A DNA stretch of 46,014 nucleotides from SKPH01 sp051748565 (GCA_051748565.1 JBNJHN010000011.1:1-46014), one strand, 5' to 3'. Shown: positions 24,254 to 33,296, counted from the first letter of the stretch. A program made the numbers and translations. Notes: a model not told the origin generated them from the letters alone.

Positions 24254-24288
24254 TCAGCCCCTGGAAAATCCAGGGGCTGATTCTTCTT
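24254..24288 (+). terminator. Rho-independent terminator closing the catabolic block
   Basis: Perfect 11-bp stem, TCAGCCCCTGG (24254-24264) with CCAGGGGCTGA (24270-24280), AAAAT loop, then TTCTTCTT. Read on the other strand the same stem is followed by an AT-rich stretch ending in TTTTTT, so it may also stop the convergent MFS transcript. Confidence 0.85.
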
Positions 24289-24360
24289 AAAGCCATAAAG
24301 GCCGGTCCATCTCACAATTTAAGAAATGAAGTTAACTATTTGTTTGATTTCCTTCATGGG

Positions 24361-25617
24361 TTAGCCCTGTTTATCCCGGCTGGGAAATGTCTCGGGCATA
24401 AATAAGACCAGGCAGAAAGCCAGGGCGATGCTTGCAAGATAGAGGATGAAAATCGAGCGATAAGCAGTAAGAGCAGTTCCGTTTATTAAATAATAATCGA
24501 GGATATAACCTGTTACACCCTGGTAGACGCCGACGCCGAGCAGCATGAATGTATTGACTGCACCGATTGCCATGCCGGCTTTTTCAACGGGAAAAATTTC
24601 TTTGACACAGGAAAAGTTGATCAGGAAAACGATACTGAAAATGCCGATCGCAAAATATAAAAGCGATGTTAGAAAAGGGCCCGGATAAATTGATAAGGTA
24701 ACCATGATGGTCCATGATACCAGCATTCCAAGGGTTCCAATGAAGAGAACCGGCCGGCGCGCCCGGAAGTAACGATCTGATAATAGTCCCCAAAAAATGC
24801 CTCCGAAAAGTACCCCCAGGGAAGTGAAGAAAAGATGGCCTCCGGCTGCTTCCCTGCTGATATGATAGCTATCCTGTAAATAGACAGCACCCCACAGCCC
24901 CTGAAAACTGAATTGAACGCCGTATACCAGGAATGCCCACAAGGCAAAACGCCAAAACGTATTGTGCCTCCAAAAGGGAATATAGCCCTCTATAGCCCTG
25001 TTTTCGTTAGTATTTTTACCATTTTTCGTTGGAGCGGTATTCCGGTTCGGGGAAGCTTGCTTACCCATCAGGGTCCAGGCCAGGATAACAAGTAATAATA
25101 GAGCTCCTGCTGCCAGGATAAAAGGTAAGCGCCATCCGGCCCTTTCGACCAGCAGAGCAAGTGGAAGAGTGGCTATGAGAAGCCCGATGCTTCCCACGGT
25201 CGAGACGATAGTGGTCCGGGTGGCAAACTCCTCGGGTTTGTAGGCCAGGGAAAGGTATTTCAGGGCCGGGACCCATATTCCCGCCGTGCCTACCCCGGTC
25301 AGTATCCTTGCCCAGGTAGCCATCTGAATTCCAGGAGATAAGGCAAAAAGTAATGATCCTGCGGCTCCAAACAGTCCGAAAACAATGACTGTAGTACGAA
25401 CACCAATATGGTCGGAAAGCATGCCTACCGGAAGCTGAGAGGCACTGTAAGCGTAAAAAATAGCTGATGCCATCAATCCCAGGGCAGCGGCGGGAATAGC
25501 GAAATCAGCCATCAGGTCTTCCACAATTACTGCCGTGCTGGTACGCAGGAAAAGAGCAAGAATAAAAAGCAGGCAGAAAACAACAAAAACCAATTCACGC
25601 TTTATAATATTGTTCAT
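24361..25617 (-). CDS. MFS transporter
   Basis: 418 residues with about 12 hydrophobic segments and a central hydrophilic loop rich in Asn, Thr and Lys (~residues 190-210), the standard major facilitator layout. Segments such as GMLSDHIGVRTTVIVFGLFG (the inter-helix 2-3 motif with D, G and R) and GLLSDRYFRARRPVLFIG support the family. It probably moves a small organic solute, perhaps a carboxylate, but substrate and direction cannot be told. It is on the opposite strand to the catabolic block, between two similar hairpins (24.25 and 25.72 kb), and separated from iorB by ~185 bases. Confidence 0.88.
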   Translation of the reverse strand: MNNIIKRELVFVVFCLLFILALFLRTSTAVIVEDLMADFAIPAAALGLMASAIFYAYSASQLPVGMLSDHIGVRTTVIVFGLFGAAGSLLFALSPGIQMATWARILTGVGTAGIWVPALKYLSLAYKPEEFATRTTIVSTVGSIGLLIATLPLALLVERAGWRLPFILAAGALLLLVILAWTLMGKQASPNRNTAPTKNGKNTNENRAIEGYIPFWRHNTFWRFALWAFLVYGVQFSFQGLWGAVYLQDSYHISREAAGGHLFFTSLGVLFGGIFWGLLSDRYFRARRPVLFIGTLGMLVSWTIMVTLSIYPGPFLTSLLYFAIGIFSIVFLINFSCVKEIFPVEKAGMAIGAVNTFMLLGVGVYQGVTGYILDYYLINGTALTAYRSIFILYLASIALAFCLVLFMPETFPSRDKQG

Positions 25618-25720
25618 TGAGTCTTTTGTCCCCCATTATATGTCTATGGGATCCGGCCTTAAAAAGTTGCCCTCACGGGGATTAATATCACGTTTGCTCT
25701 AAAGGGATTATTAGTGACAT

Positions 25721-25748
25721 GCCCCTGGAACAAACCCAGGGGCTTTTT
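25721..25748 (+). terminator. Hairpin with T-run, plus-strand orientation
   Basis: GCCCCTGG (25721-25728) pairs with CCAGGGGC (25736-25743), followed by TTTTT (25744-25748). The terminator-like orientation is plus strand although both flanking genes are on the minus strand; on the minus strand the stem lacks a T-run. The stem sequence is the same as the core of the 24.25 kb terminator. It may serve iorBA termination weakly or block read-through from the left. Confidence 0.55.
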
Positions 25749-25801
25749 GAATTTGTATTCTGCCAATCTAAAAGGCCGGGCTTTTGCCTGAAAACAGCTG
25801 A

Positions 25802-26386
25802 TTAAAAACAGGCTTCCCGGCCCAGCTCAAAGGCTTTGCGGTTTACATCGGTTAATTTTTTTGGGATCAGGTCCAGCATTACCCGCTCCAGTAATTCAGG
25901 TTCGAGGGGCGATCTTCCCTTAACTGAAAAGGCTCCAAGCAGCACGGCATTGGTAGCACGAAAGCTGCCCGCTTCAATAGCCAGGCCGGTCATGTCGAAT
26001 ATAATAGTTTCGGCGGTCAGTGATGCCATATACTCTTTTGCCTCTGTTTCGTTAAAGTCAGATTCGCCAATCAATACTTCATAGGGCGGAACAATATCGG
26101 CATTTACTATAGCCACGCCGCCCATTTTCAATAATGAAACCCAGCGAACAGCCTCGATGAGATCAAAGCCAAGCAGCGCGTCCGCCTTTCCGGCAGGGAT
26201 CAGCGGGCTGTACAGATTATCTCCAAACCTTATGTGGCTAATCACCGAACCGCCCCTCTGGGCCATGCCGAGAGTTTCCGTGCTTCTGAAAGCATATCCT
26301 TTTTCCATCGCGGCCAGGGAAATGGCCCTCGAGGCCAGGATTGTTCCCTGTCCACCGACACCGCTTAAAACCAGGCTGTATTTCAT
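25802..26386 (-). CDS. iorB: Indolepyruvate ferredoxin oxidoreductase beta subunit
   Basis: 194 residues, the usual IorB length. The pattern LSGVGGQGTILASRAISLAA at the start, then ETLGMAQRGGSVISHIRFGD, is the gamma-domain signature of 2-oxoacid:ferredoxin oxidoreductases. It binds the CoA side and pairs with IorA to convert arylpyruvates to aryl-acetyl-CoA, CO2 and reduced ferredoxin. ATG overlaps the iorA stop (four bases) and AAGGAGG is placed upstream, so the two are translationally coupled. Confidence 0.95.
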   Translation of the reverse strand: MKYSLVLSGVGGQGTILASRAISLAAMEKGYAFRSTETLGMAQRGGSVISHIRFGDNLYSPLIPAGKADALLGFDLIEAVRWVSLLKMGGVAIVNADIVPPYEVLIGESDFNETEAKEYMASLTAETIIFDMTGLAIEAGSFRATNAVLLGAFSVKGRSPLEPELLERVMLDLIPKKLTDVNRKAFELGREACF

Positions 26387-28200
26387 GGAGTAACCTCCTT
26401 TATGGCTTCAGATGGGCAGATCGGAACGCAGATACCGCAACCTGCACAGGTGTCGGCAATAATCACCCCGTCGTCACCGATAACTATCGATGGGCAGCCT
26501 AAATCTTCAATGCATATTCTACAGTCAGTGCATTCTTCTTTATCAATATAAAAAGATTTATCAGATTTTACCCTGGTTACGCAGGGTGCCCTGGCGATTA
26601 CTACAGAAGTACCGTTGAATGCCAGTGCCCTTTCAGCAGCTTCAATTGTCGCCTGCAGGTCATTCGGGTTGACAACTTCCAAATGTTCAACCCCGAGGCC
26701 TTTAACGATCTTTTCAAAATCGGCTCTGGGAGCAGGGTCTCCGGTTGCGGATAAACCCATACCCGGATGCGGCTGAAAGCCGGTCATAGCTGTGGTTTCG
26801 TTATCAAGGATAACGACGGTAACATTGGCTTTATTGTAAACAAGATTCAAAAGTCCGGTCATCCCGGAGTGCAGAAAGGTGCTGTCGCCGATATAGGCGA
26901 TCTGAGGACGATCTTTTTCAATCAGGGAAAGACCATACGCAATGGTAATACCGGCCCCCATACAGAGGCAGGTGTCCTGTGTTTCCAGGGGAGGTGCGTA
27001 ACCCAGGGTGTAACAGCCAATATCGCCGCAGTGGACGGCATCTTTTTTCTTTCCGGCTTCTTTAAATGCATAAAAAGCTGCCCTGTGCGAGCAACCGGCG
27101 CAGAGGATCGGAGGTCTGCCTGGTAGAGCCGGGGGCTGCATTTCAGTGATCGGTTCAAGCTGGTCCGGGAGAATGCCCAGGATTACTTCGAAGAATGATT
27201 TAACTCGGTCAATGTTAAACTCACCGAGCCTGGAAACATGGTCGGATCTTTTACCGAAAATTTCAATATCCACTTTATCTTTCCAGGCCAGCCTGATAAC
27301 CTGGTCTTCAATAACCGGTTCCTGTTCTTCGATTACAATCACCCGTTTTAATCCATCGAAGAATTTGCTGACGAGCTGATCAGGCAGAGGATAGGGAGTC
27401 CCGATCTTCAGGATTCTGGGTGAGAGGCACAGTAACTCCAGGGCCTCCTTGACATAATTATAAGATACCCCGGAGGTAATTACCCCGAAATCTGTATCAC
27501 CGTCTTCGGTCCAGTTAAACTCGCTTTCTGAGAAAAGTTTTTTTGCTTCTTCCTGGCTTTTAACCAGTGAAACATGTTTTTTCGCCGAAAGGCTTGGTAG
27601 AATACACCACCGGGGATCTTTTTTAAAAATGAATCCTTTTTTTGGCGGGGTAATTTCTCCAAGGGTTACATCACCATGAGCATGGGAGGAACGGGTAGTG
27701 GGGCGCACAATTACCGGCAGCTTCAAAGCTTCCGAAAGTTCAAAAGCCCAGCGGGTCATATCTTTGGCTTCCTGGGCTGAAGAAGGCTCCATAATTGGCA
27801 GCATGGCAAATGAGGCGAAGTATCTTGTATCCTGCTCGGTTTGAGATGAATGCGGACCCGGGTCATCGGCGACGGCGAGAACCAGGCCTCCCTCAATGCC
27901 GATGTAGGCGAGGCTCATTACGGCATCAGAGGCAACATTCAAACCCATCTGTTTAAGTGAAGCGATTGCTCTTGCTCCTGCATAGGATGCGCCGGCAGCT
28001 GTTTCCACAGCAACTTTTTCATTTACACTCCATTCCGCATGATAGCCGTACTGCTTGGCCCATCCGGCCAGGGTTCCCATGATTTCCGAAGAAGGGGTCC
28101 CCGGGTATGAAGCCGCGACGGATATTCCGGCTTCTACAGCACCCCTGGCGATGGCTTCATTTCCCATCATCAGCATTCTTGTGCCAGCTGGGATTTCCAT
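26383..28200 (-). CDS. iorA: Indolepyruvate ferredoxin oxidoreductase alpha subunit
   Basis: 605 residues, typical length. N-terminal domain MGNEAIARGAVEAGISVAAS and YPGTPSSEI; thiamine diphosphate domain with CAGCSHRAAFYAF, GDIGCYTLGYAPP and GDSTFLHSGMTGLLN; C-terminal ferredoxin domain with two [4Fe-4S] motifs (CTDCRICIEDLGCPSI and CAGCGICVPICPSEAI). In the first motif the third and fourth Cys are spaced by four, as usual for IorA. It oxidatively decarboxylates indole-, phenyl- or hydroxyphenylpyruvate. Start ATG with GGGAGGT about ten bases upstream. Neighbour trpB2 is divergent. Confidence 0.96.
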   Translation of the reverse strand: MEIPAGTRMLMMGNEAIARGAVEAGISVAASYPGTPSSEIMGTLAGWAKQYGYHAEWSVNEKVAVETAAGASYAGARAIASLKQMGLNVASDAVMSLAYIGIEGGLVLAVADDPGPHSSQTEQDTRYFASFAMLPIMEPSSAQEAKDMTRWAFELSEALKLPVIVRPTTRSSHAHGDVTLGEITPPKKGFIFKKDPRWCILPSLSAKKHVSLVKSQEEAKKLFSESEFNWTEDGDTDFGVITSGVSYNYVKEALELLCLSPRILKIGTPYPLPDQLVSKFFDGLKRVIVIEEQEPVIEDQVIRLAWKDKVDIEIFGKRSDHVSRLGEFNIDRVKSFFEVILGILPDQLEPITEMQPPALPGRPPILCAGCSHRAAFYAFKEAGKKKDAVHCGDIGCYTLGYAPPLETQDTCLCMGAGITIAYGLSLIEKDRPQIAYIGDSTFLHSGMTGLLNLVYNKANVTVVILDNETTAMTGFQPHPGMGLSATGDPAPRADFEKIVKGLGVEHLEVVNPNDLQATIEAAERALAFNGTSVVIARAPCVTRVKSDKSFYIDKEECTDCRICIEDLGCPSIVIGDDGVIIADTCAGCGICVPICPSEAIKEVTP

Positions 28201-28671
28201 GATTTACTATCAACCTCCCTGCGTGTAGAATTTTTCAGACTTAATTAAGATTTGACAACAGATAAGAGCAGTGTTTATGCTGTAGATTTTTTTTAACTGG
28301 ATTATCACCACCTGCAGAGGTGTATTTTATGTATTTTTTCCGGCAAAATATTTTTTGGGGAAGGCTTGACTGAAGTTTCGGAACAGTTGGATTTTACCGT
28401 ATATAACCCGCTTTGTCAAGACATCGAAATGGGTTAGCAGGCTTAACGAGTCAGTTTGGATTTGGATTTGGCATCGTATTTTTTGTTTAAATAGAAAATT
28501 TTTATAAATATAATAATTATGTTAACAAAATAATTGACATTAATAAAAATAGGGAAAAGGTTGCAAATATATTGACAATAGCTTGTACGCATGATAGCAT
28601 AATGGCATGTTAGACTCGCTAAAAAGCGGGGAAATATTATACTACTTACTCCAAAGGAGGACACAGTAAGG
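28201..28671. other. 470-base AT-rich divergent intergenic region between iorA and trpB2
   Basis: No convincing gene. It carries a near-palindrome CACCTGCAGAGGTG (~28310-28323), a pairing AACCC/GGGTT element around 28407-28437, a repeated TTTGGA unit near 28455-28470 and long A/T runs. A consensus-like promoter for trpB2 lies at 28572-28600, and a short CGCT/AGCG hairpin lies just after it. No T-box (AGGGTGGTACCGCG-type) sequence was seen. Antisense reading frames here are shadows of the 5' part of trpB2. Confidence 0.6.
28572..28600 (+). promoter_or_regulatory. Sigma-A-type promoter for trpB2
   Basis: TTGACA (28572-28577), a 17-base spacer, then TAGCAT (28595-28600). It is about 70 bases before the trpB2 start and the -35 is a perfect match. 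Confidence 0.65.
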
Positions 28672-30039
28672 ATGAAGCAGAAAATTGCGTTTCTGAAGCA
28701 AGACGAGGCCCCAACCCAGTGGTATAACATTGCTGCGGATATGCCCAATCCACTGCAGCCGCCACTGCACCCCGGTACAGGAAACCCGATTGGCCCTGAA
28801 GATCTTGCCCCTGTTTTTCCGATGAACCTTATTGAACAGGAAGTCAGTACCGAGCGCTGGATTGACATCCCGGATCCCATAATGGAGAAGCTGCTGCTCT
28901 GGAGACCGACTCCGGTGATCAGGGCTTACAACCTTGAAGCGCACCTGAAGACCCCCGCTAAAATTTACTATAAAAACGAATCGGTAAGTCCCGCCGGAAG
29001 CCACAAACCGAATACTGCTATTGCCCAGGTCTATTACAACAAAGAATTTGGCATTGAAAGAATGACTACCGAAACCGGGGCCGGCCAGTGGGGCAGCGCG
29101 CTTAGCTTTGCCTGCTCCCTTTTTAAGATGCCTTTAAAGGTTTACATGGTCAGGATCAGTTTTGACCAGAAACCTTATCGCAAGCTGTTAATGAACTCCT
29201 GGGGTGCGGAATGTGTGCCCAGCCCCAGCCCGGATACTAACTTCGGCCGCAAAGTGCTGGCGGAGACCCCTGACACCTCGGGCAGTCTCGGCATAGCGAT
29301 CAGTGAGGCTATCGAAGATGCCGTCACCTCGGAAATAAATACCAGGTATTCACTGGGCAGTGTTCTGAACCACGTTATGCTGCACCAGACTATCATCGGC
29401 CTGGAAGCCCAGAAACAAATGAAAATGTTCGGCGACTACCCGGACGTGGTGATCGGCTGTGTCGGAGGCGGCAGTAATTTTGCCGGCCTGGCTTTCCCCT
29501 TTGTCAGGGATAAAATCCACGGCACAGAAATAACTGTCCTGGGAGTAGAACCGACAGCTTGCCCCACCATGACCCGGGCACCGTTCCTCTATGACTTCGG
29601 TGACACGGCCGCTACTACGCCGCTATTACCGATGCATACCCTCGGTCACAACTTTATCCCCGCCCCGCTGCATGCCGGCGGTCTAAGATACCATGGTCTG
29701 GCCCCGCTGGTCAGCCAGCTGATCCTGGATAATCTTATCGAACCGAGATCTTACAACCAGCTCGAGACCTACGAAGCCGGTATAACCTTTGCCCGCACCG
29801 AAGGCATTGTCTGCGCTCCTGAAACCAACCATGCTATCGCTGCTGTAATTGACGAGGCTAATAAAGCAAAGGAAGAAGGGCGTGAAAAAACCATTCTATT
29901 CAACCTGAGCGGCCACGGCCTGCTGGATCTTAGCGGTTACGACGCCTACATGAGCGGTAAACTGACCGATTACAGCCTGCCTCAGGAAGATATTGACAAG
30001 AACCTGGTTGCCCTGGCATCGTATCCAAAACCGAAGTAA
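28672..30039 (+). CDS. trpB2: Tryptophan synthase beta chain, TrpB2 type
   Basis: 455 residues, longer than TrpB1 (~400) as usual for TrpB2, with the extra N-terminal region (PTQWYNIAADMPNPLQPPLH) and RWIDIPDPI typical of that class. Pyridoxal phosphate Lys112 is in PAGSHKPNTA, followed by ETGAGQWG and the phosphate-binding GCVGGGSNFAGL. It condenses indole with serine; TrpB2 proteins usually lack a TrpA partner and none is here. AAAGGAGG lies 11 bases before the ATG. A gene divergent from iorAB and next to serA (serine supply) suggests indole/tryptophan salvage. Confidence 0.93.
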   Translation: MKQKIAFLKQDEAPTQWYNIAADMPNPLQPPLHPGTGNPIGPEDLAPVFPMNLIEQEVSTERWIDIPDPIMEKLLLWRPTPVIRAYNLEAHLKTPAKIYYKNESVSPAGSHKPNTAIAQVYYNKEFGIERMTTETGAGQWGSALSFACSLFKMPLKVYMVRISFDQKPYRKLLMNSWGAECVPSPSPDTNFGRKVLAETPDTSGSLGIAISEAIEDAVTSEINTRYSLGSVLNHVMLHQTIIGLEAQKQMKMFGDYPDVVIGCVGGGSNFAGLAFPFVRDKIHGTEITVLGVEPTACPTMTRAPFLYDFGDTAATTPLLPMHTLGHNFIPAPLHAGGLRYHGLAPLVSQLILDNLIEPRSYNQLETYEAGITFARTEGIVCAPETNHAIAAVIDEANKAKEEGREKTILFNLSGHGLLDLSGYDAYMSGKLTDYSLPQEDIDKNLVALASYPKPK

Positions 30040-30081
30040 AGGGAAGATGAAATTTACCTTGATCGTGAATTGAATATTTTA

Positions 30082-30125
30082 AACTGACCCGGCATAGCCG
30101 TCTTGTGAGCCAAGCCGGGTCAGTT
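30082..30125 (+). terminator. Hairpin after trpB2
   Basis: Perfect 12-bp stem AACTGACCCGGC (30082-30093) with GCCGGGTCAGTT (30114-30125) and a 20-base loop. The tail (ATTTAAG) is poor in T, so it is a weak or stem-driven terminator. Confidence 0.65.
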
Positions 30126-30183
30126 ATTTAAGCTGTCCGCGATCTTCAAATCTCTGGCAATCTCTATCATTCGTCTTTTTCTA

Positions 30184-30212
30184 TTGTTAATTATACGGAC
30201 GCTTGCTATAGT
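30184..30212 (+). promoter_or_regulatory. Sigma-A-type promoter for serA
   Basis: TTGTTA (30184-30189), 17-base spacer, TATAGT (30207-30212); about 45 bases before the serA start. Confidence 0.65.
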
Positions 30213-30256
30213 TAAAATACCTGATTACTTACTCTGTCGAACTGGAGGTGTTTTAT

Positions 30257-31849
30257 TTGAAAATATTAGTCAGTGATGCTATTTCAACGGGAGGACTTGA
30301 ATTACTGCGGGAACATGCCGAAGTTGACTACAAACCGGAAATTAAACCGGATGAACTTGTAGCGGAGATAGGCGCCTATGATGGTCTTGTCGTTCGCAGC
30401 CGGTCAAAAGTTACTGCTGAAGTGATCGAGGCCGGTGCAAATTTAAAAGTGATCGGGCGGGCCGGGGTCGGGGTGGACAATATTGATCTCGACAAGGCCA
30501 CGGAAAAAGGAATTGTTGTCCTCAATGCGCCCCATGGCAACACAATATCGGCGGCGGAACTCACGATCGCCCTGATGACTTCACTGGCCCGGAATATACC
30601 GGCTGCGAATTACTCTATCAAAAGTGGTGAGTGGAAACGTTCCGAGTATACCGGGGTCGAGCTGAATACTAAAGTACTGGGTGTAATCGGTGTCGGAAGA
30701 ATCGGCAGTGAAGTTGCCCGCAGGGCCAGGGCCATGGGGATGACAACAATCGGCTATGATCCTTACATACCGGCTGAACAAGCAGAAAAAATTGGCATTA
30801 AGATGGTCGCTTTTGAAGATCTGCTCAAGGAGTCCGATTTTATTACTTTGCATCTGCCTCTTAACCCTCAGACCCATTACCTGATCGGTGAAAAGGAGCT
30901 GGCCATACTCAAACCCGATGTACGGATAGTGAACTGCGCCCGTGGCGGCCTGATTGATGAAGACGCCCTTTGCGCTGCCCTGCAGGAAGGCCGGGTTGCC
31001 GGTGCTGCTCTTGATGTTTTTGAGCAGGAACCGCCAAGCAGCTGCAGGCTCCTGGGGCTGGATAATTTTATAGCCACACCCCACCTGGGAGCCTCTACCC
31101 GTGAAGCCCAGACAAATGTTGCCCTGCAGGTCTCAGAACAGGTTATCAAGGCTCTGAAAGGGGAGCCCATCGTTTCAGCGGTCAATATGCCGGCATTGTC
31201 ATCGGAGACCAGGGCTGCGCTGGAGCCATATTTCCCACTGATGCAGGTGCTCGGCAGTTTCTACCTCCAGGTTTTCGGCGGCTCGGTCGATGAAATAGAG
31301 CTTACCTATTTCGGCAACATCACATCCCAACCGCTTGAATTTCTGACCACCTCCTGCCTGATTGGATTTTTACGTCATGTGGTCGGTGATGGAGTCAACT
31401 GGGTCAATGCCCCCTATATTGCCCGGGAGAGGGGAATTGCCATCCGGGAAACATCTACCACTGAAATTAAACACTATAACAACATGATCCGGATGACAGG
31501 CAGGTTGGGAAAAGAGAAACACCTTGTTTCCGGAACCATGCGCAGCAATGGTATGCGCCTGGTGCGGGTTGATGATTACCTGATTGAAATTATCCCGGCC
31601 AGGTATATGCTGGTTACGACCCATCAGGATCGTCCGGGGGTTGTTGGCAAAATCGGAACTTTACTGAGCGATGAAAATATTAATATCGCTTCCATGCAGC
31701 TGGGTCGAAACAAAGCCGACCATAAAGCAATGATGTTTATCCAGGTTGATGAAGAGATAAGCAAGGAAACTCTCAGCAAGGTTCAGGAACTTGATTTTAT
31801 TATCAAGGCCAGCTTTGTAACCCTGAAGAATGTACCTCTTAACGGATAA
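30257..31849 (+). CDS. serA: D-3-phosphoglycerate dehydrogenase
   Basis: 530 residues from TTG 30257, chosen because GGAGGTG (30244-30250) is six bases upstream and the protein then begins MKILVSDAIS, as in known SerA; GTG 30248 overlaps the site. Long-form SerA: NAD domain with GVIGVGRIGSEVARRA, catalytic Arg in VNCARGGLID, and His in TPHLGAST; an allosteric substrate-binding domain (~325-445); and a C-terminal ACT domain (VVGKIGTLLSDENINIASM). It oxidises 3-phosphoglycerate to 3-phosphohydroxypyruvate, the first step of serine synthesis; the ACT domain suggests serine feedback. SerB or SerC are not in the window. Confidence 0.95.
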   Translation: MKILVSDAISTGGLELLREHAEVDYKPEIKPDELVAEIGAYDGLVVRSRSKVTAEVIEAGANLKVIGRAGVGVDNIDLDKATEKGIVVLNAPHGNTISAAELTIALMTSLARNIPAANYSIKSGEWKRSEYTGVELNTKVLGVIGVGRIGSEVARRARAMGMTTIGYDPYIPAEQAEKIGIKMVAFEDLLKESDFITLHLPLNPQTHYLIGEKELAILKPDVRIVNCARGGLIDEDALCAALQEGRVAGAALDVFEQEPPSSCRLLGLDNFIATPHLGASTREAQTNVALQVSEQVIKALKGEPIVSAVNMPALSSETRAALEPYFPLMQVLGSFYLQVFGGSVDEIELTYFGNITSQPLEFLTTSCLIGFLRHVVGDGVNWVNAPYIARERGIAIRETSTTEIKHYNNMIRMTGRLGKEKHLVSGTMRSNGMRLVRVDDYLIEIIPARYMLVTTHQDRPGVVGKIGTLLSDENINIASMQLGRNKADHKAMMFIQVDEEISKETLSKVQELDFIIKASFVTLKNVPLNG

Positions 31850-31939
31850 AGGCAAAAGTAAGATGATATCCGGATTTTTTGGTTTGGCAGATAAAAATGT
31901 GCTGAAGTGTATGGAGCGCAAAGGAGTTTTGAGGGCGGG

Positions 31940-32344
31940 ATGGAAAAAGTAAAAAACCCTTATGATTACTTTGAGAAAGATCGATTCGCAAAGCACAACG
32001 GCATTGAACTGCTCGAGATTAACGATAAGATTGCCAGGGCGAAGCTGACCATAAAAGAGCATCATTTAAACGGAGTAAATATTGTTCATGGTGGGGCGCT
32101 GTTTACGTTGGCCGACCTGGTTTTCGGAGCTCTCGGGTATGTTCATGATCAGAGTGCAGTGTCAATCAATGCCAGTATTTCCTACTTTAAAGCGGCCCGC
32201 GGAGGGACGCTTTTTGCTGAAGGTGAGCTTATTTCGCTAACCGCGAAGTTTGGATCATATGCAGTGCAGATTAAAGATGAAAAAGGTAACCTAATCGCTC
32301 ATTTTCAGGGCCTTGGCTACAGGAGGCAGAATGATGGCGCCTGA
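31940..32344 (+). CDS. PaaI-type hotdog thioesterase
   Basis: 134 residues from ATG 31940; an in-frame GTG at 31907 adds 11 residues and cannot be excluded. The hotdog active-site segment VHGGALFTLADLVFGAL follows the family (HGG then an acidic residue, Asp) and the HNGIELLEI start is typical. It hydrolyses acyl- or aryl-CoA esters, recycling CoA. Its last bases overlap the start of meaB by 11, so the two are one transcription unit; that links it to acyl-CoA mutase metabolism. Substrate unknown. Confidence 0.88.
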   Translation: MEKVKNPYDYFEKDRFAKHNGIELLEINDKIARAKLTIKEHHLNGVNIVHGGALFTLADLVFGALGYVHDQSAVSINASISYFKAARGGTLFAEGELISLTAKFGSYAVQIKDEKGNLIAHFQGLGYRRQNDGA

Positions 32345-33296
32345 TCTGGATAAAAAAATTATTGAAGAGAGCCTGCAGGGAAATGCTTATTCTTTGGGCA
32401 GGCTGATTACTTTCCTCGATGATTGGGAAAAAAGAGTTCAGATTATCAAAGAAATAGAACCTTATACCGGTAATGCCTTTATTGTCGGCATTACCGGGCC
32501 TCCGGGTGCAGGAAAAAGTACCCTGATTAACCGCCTGATCAAGCACTACAGGAGCCTGGATCTTTCGCTGGGTCTGCTTTGTATAGATCCGACCAGCCCT
32601 ATTTCGGGAGGATCACTGCTCGGGGATCGTTTGCGATTGGAGGAACACAACCTTGACCCCCATGTTTTTATCCGCAGTATGCCGGCAAGAGACCGCCTGG
32701 GCGGGATTTCGCCGACCTCAAGAGAAGTGATCAAGCTGTTCGATGCTTCCGGTAAAGATATTATTATTGTTGAAAGTGTCGGGGCAGGTCAGACTCAGTT
32801 TGAGATCAGGAAAATAGTGGACACGGTTGTGGTGGTTTCAGTGCCGGGGCTGGGTGACAGTATCCAAATGCTAAAAGCGGGCCTGATGGAGCTGGCCGAC
32901 ATTTTTGTTTTAAACAAGGCTGATCGTGATGGTGCCGATCAGGCAAAAAGAGAATTGGATGAAGCTGCTTCCAGGTATGCAGGGGCATGGAAACCCCCGG
33001 TTATATCTACTATTGCTGCCAGGAACGAAGGGGTTAAAGAACTTTCCGAGGCGGTTGACGATCACCGGAAGTTTCTGCAGGAAAGCGGTATTATGGAACA
33101 GGCGCGCGGGCAAAGAAATTTAGAATATACCAACGAGTTGGTTTTCGATTTAATTAAAAAGGAAGTTCAAAGGCGTCTTGAGGAAAATAGCAGGCTGAAG
33201 CAGATTTTGGATCAGGCAAACAAAGGGAAACTTGATCCCCTGTCTGCAGCCTGCCAGATCCTGGAGCAGATTATGCTTCTCCCGCAGGGAGATTAA
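32334..33296 (+). CDS. meaB: MeaB/ArgK-family G-protein chaperone of B12-dependent mutase
   Basis: 320 residues from ATG 32334 (AGGAGG at 32321-32326; ATG 32331 is one codon earlier and also possible). Walker A GITGPPGAGKST (52-63), ESVGAGQTQFEI switch segment and NKADRDGADQ for guanine recognition; the length fits MeaB. These GTPases load and protect adenosylcobalamin in methylmalonyl-CoA mutase-type enzymes. Here it is encoded 22 kb from the mutase but in the same orientation, next to a thioesterase and a carboxyltransferase. Confidence 0.95.
   Translation: MAPDLDKKIIEESLQGNAYSLGRLITFLDDWEKRVQIIKEIEPYTGNAFIVGITGPPGAGKSTLINRLIKHYRSLDLSLGLLCIDPTSPISGGSLLGDRLRLEEHNLDPHVFIRSMPARDRLGGISPTSREVIKLFDASGKDIIIVESVGAGQTQFEIRKIVDTVVVVSVPGLGDSIQMLKAGLMELADIFVLNKADRDGADQAKRELDEAASRYAGAWKPPVISTIAARNEGVKELSEAVDDHRKFLQESGIMEQARGQRNLEYTNELVFDLIKKEVQRRLEENSRLKQILDQANKGKLDPLSAACQILEQIMLLPQGD

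Noticed and set aside
25635..25640. TATAAT on the minus strand before the MFS gene as its -10
   Set aside because: It is only ~18 bases from the start codon, so transcripts would lack the ribosome binding site, and no good -35 is present.
28201..28671. T-box or other amino-acid-responsive leader for trpB2
   Set aside because: No AGGGTGGTACCGCG-like T-box core or specifier stem could be seen, and no terminator before the start.
28443..28880. 145-codon minus-strand open frame in the iorA/trpB2 gap
   Set aside because: Half lies over trpB2; its remainder is low-complexity Ile/Phe/Asn typical of translated AT-rich spacer.
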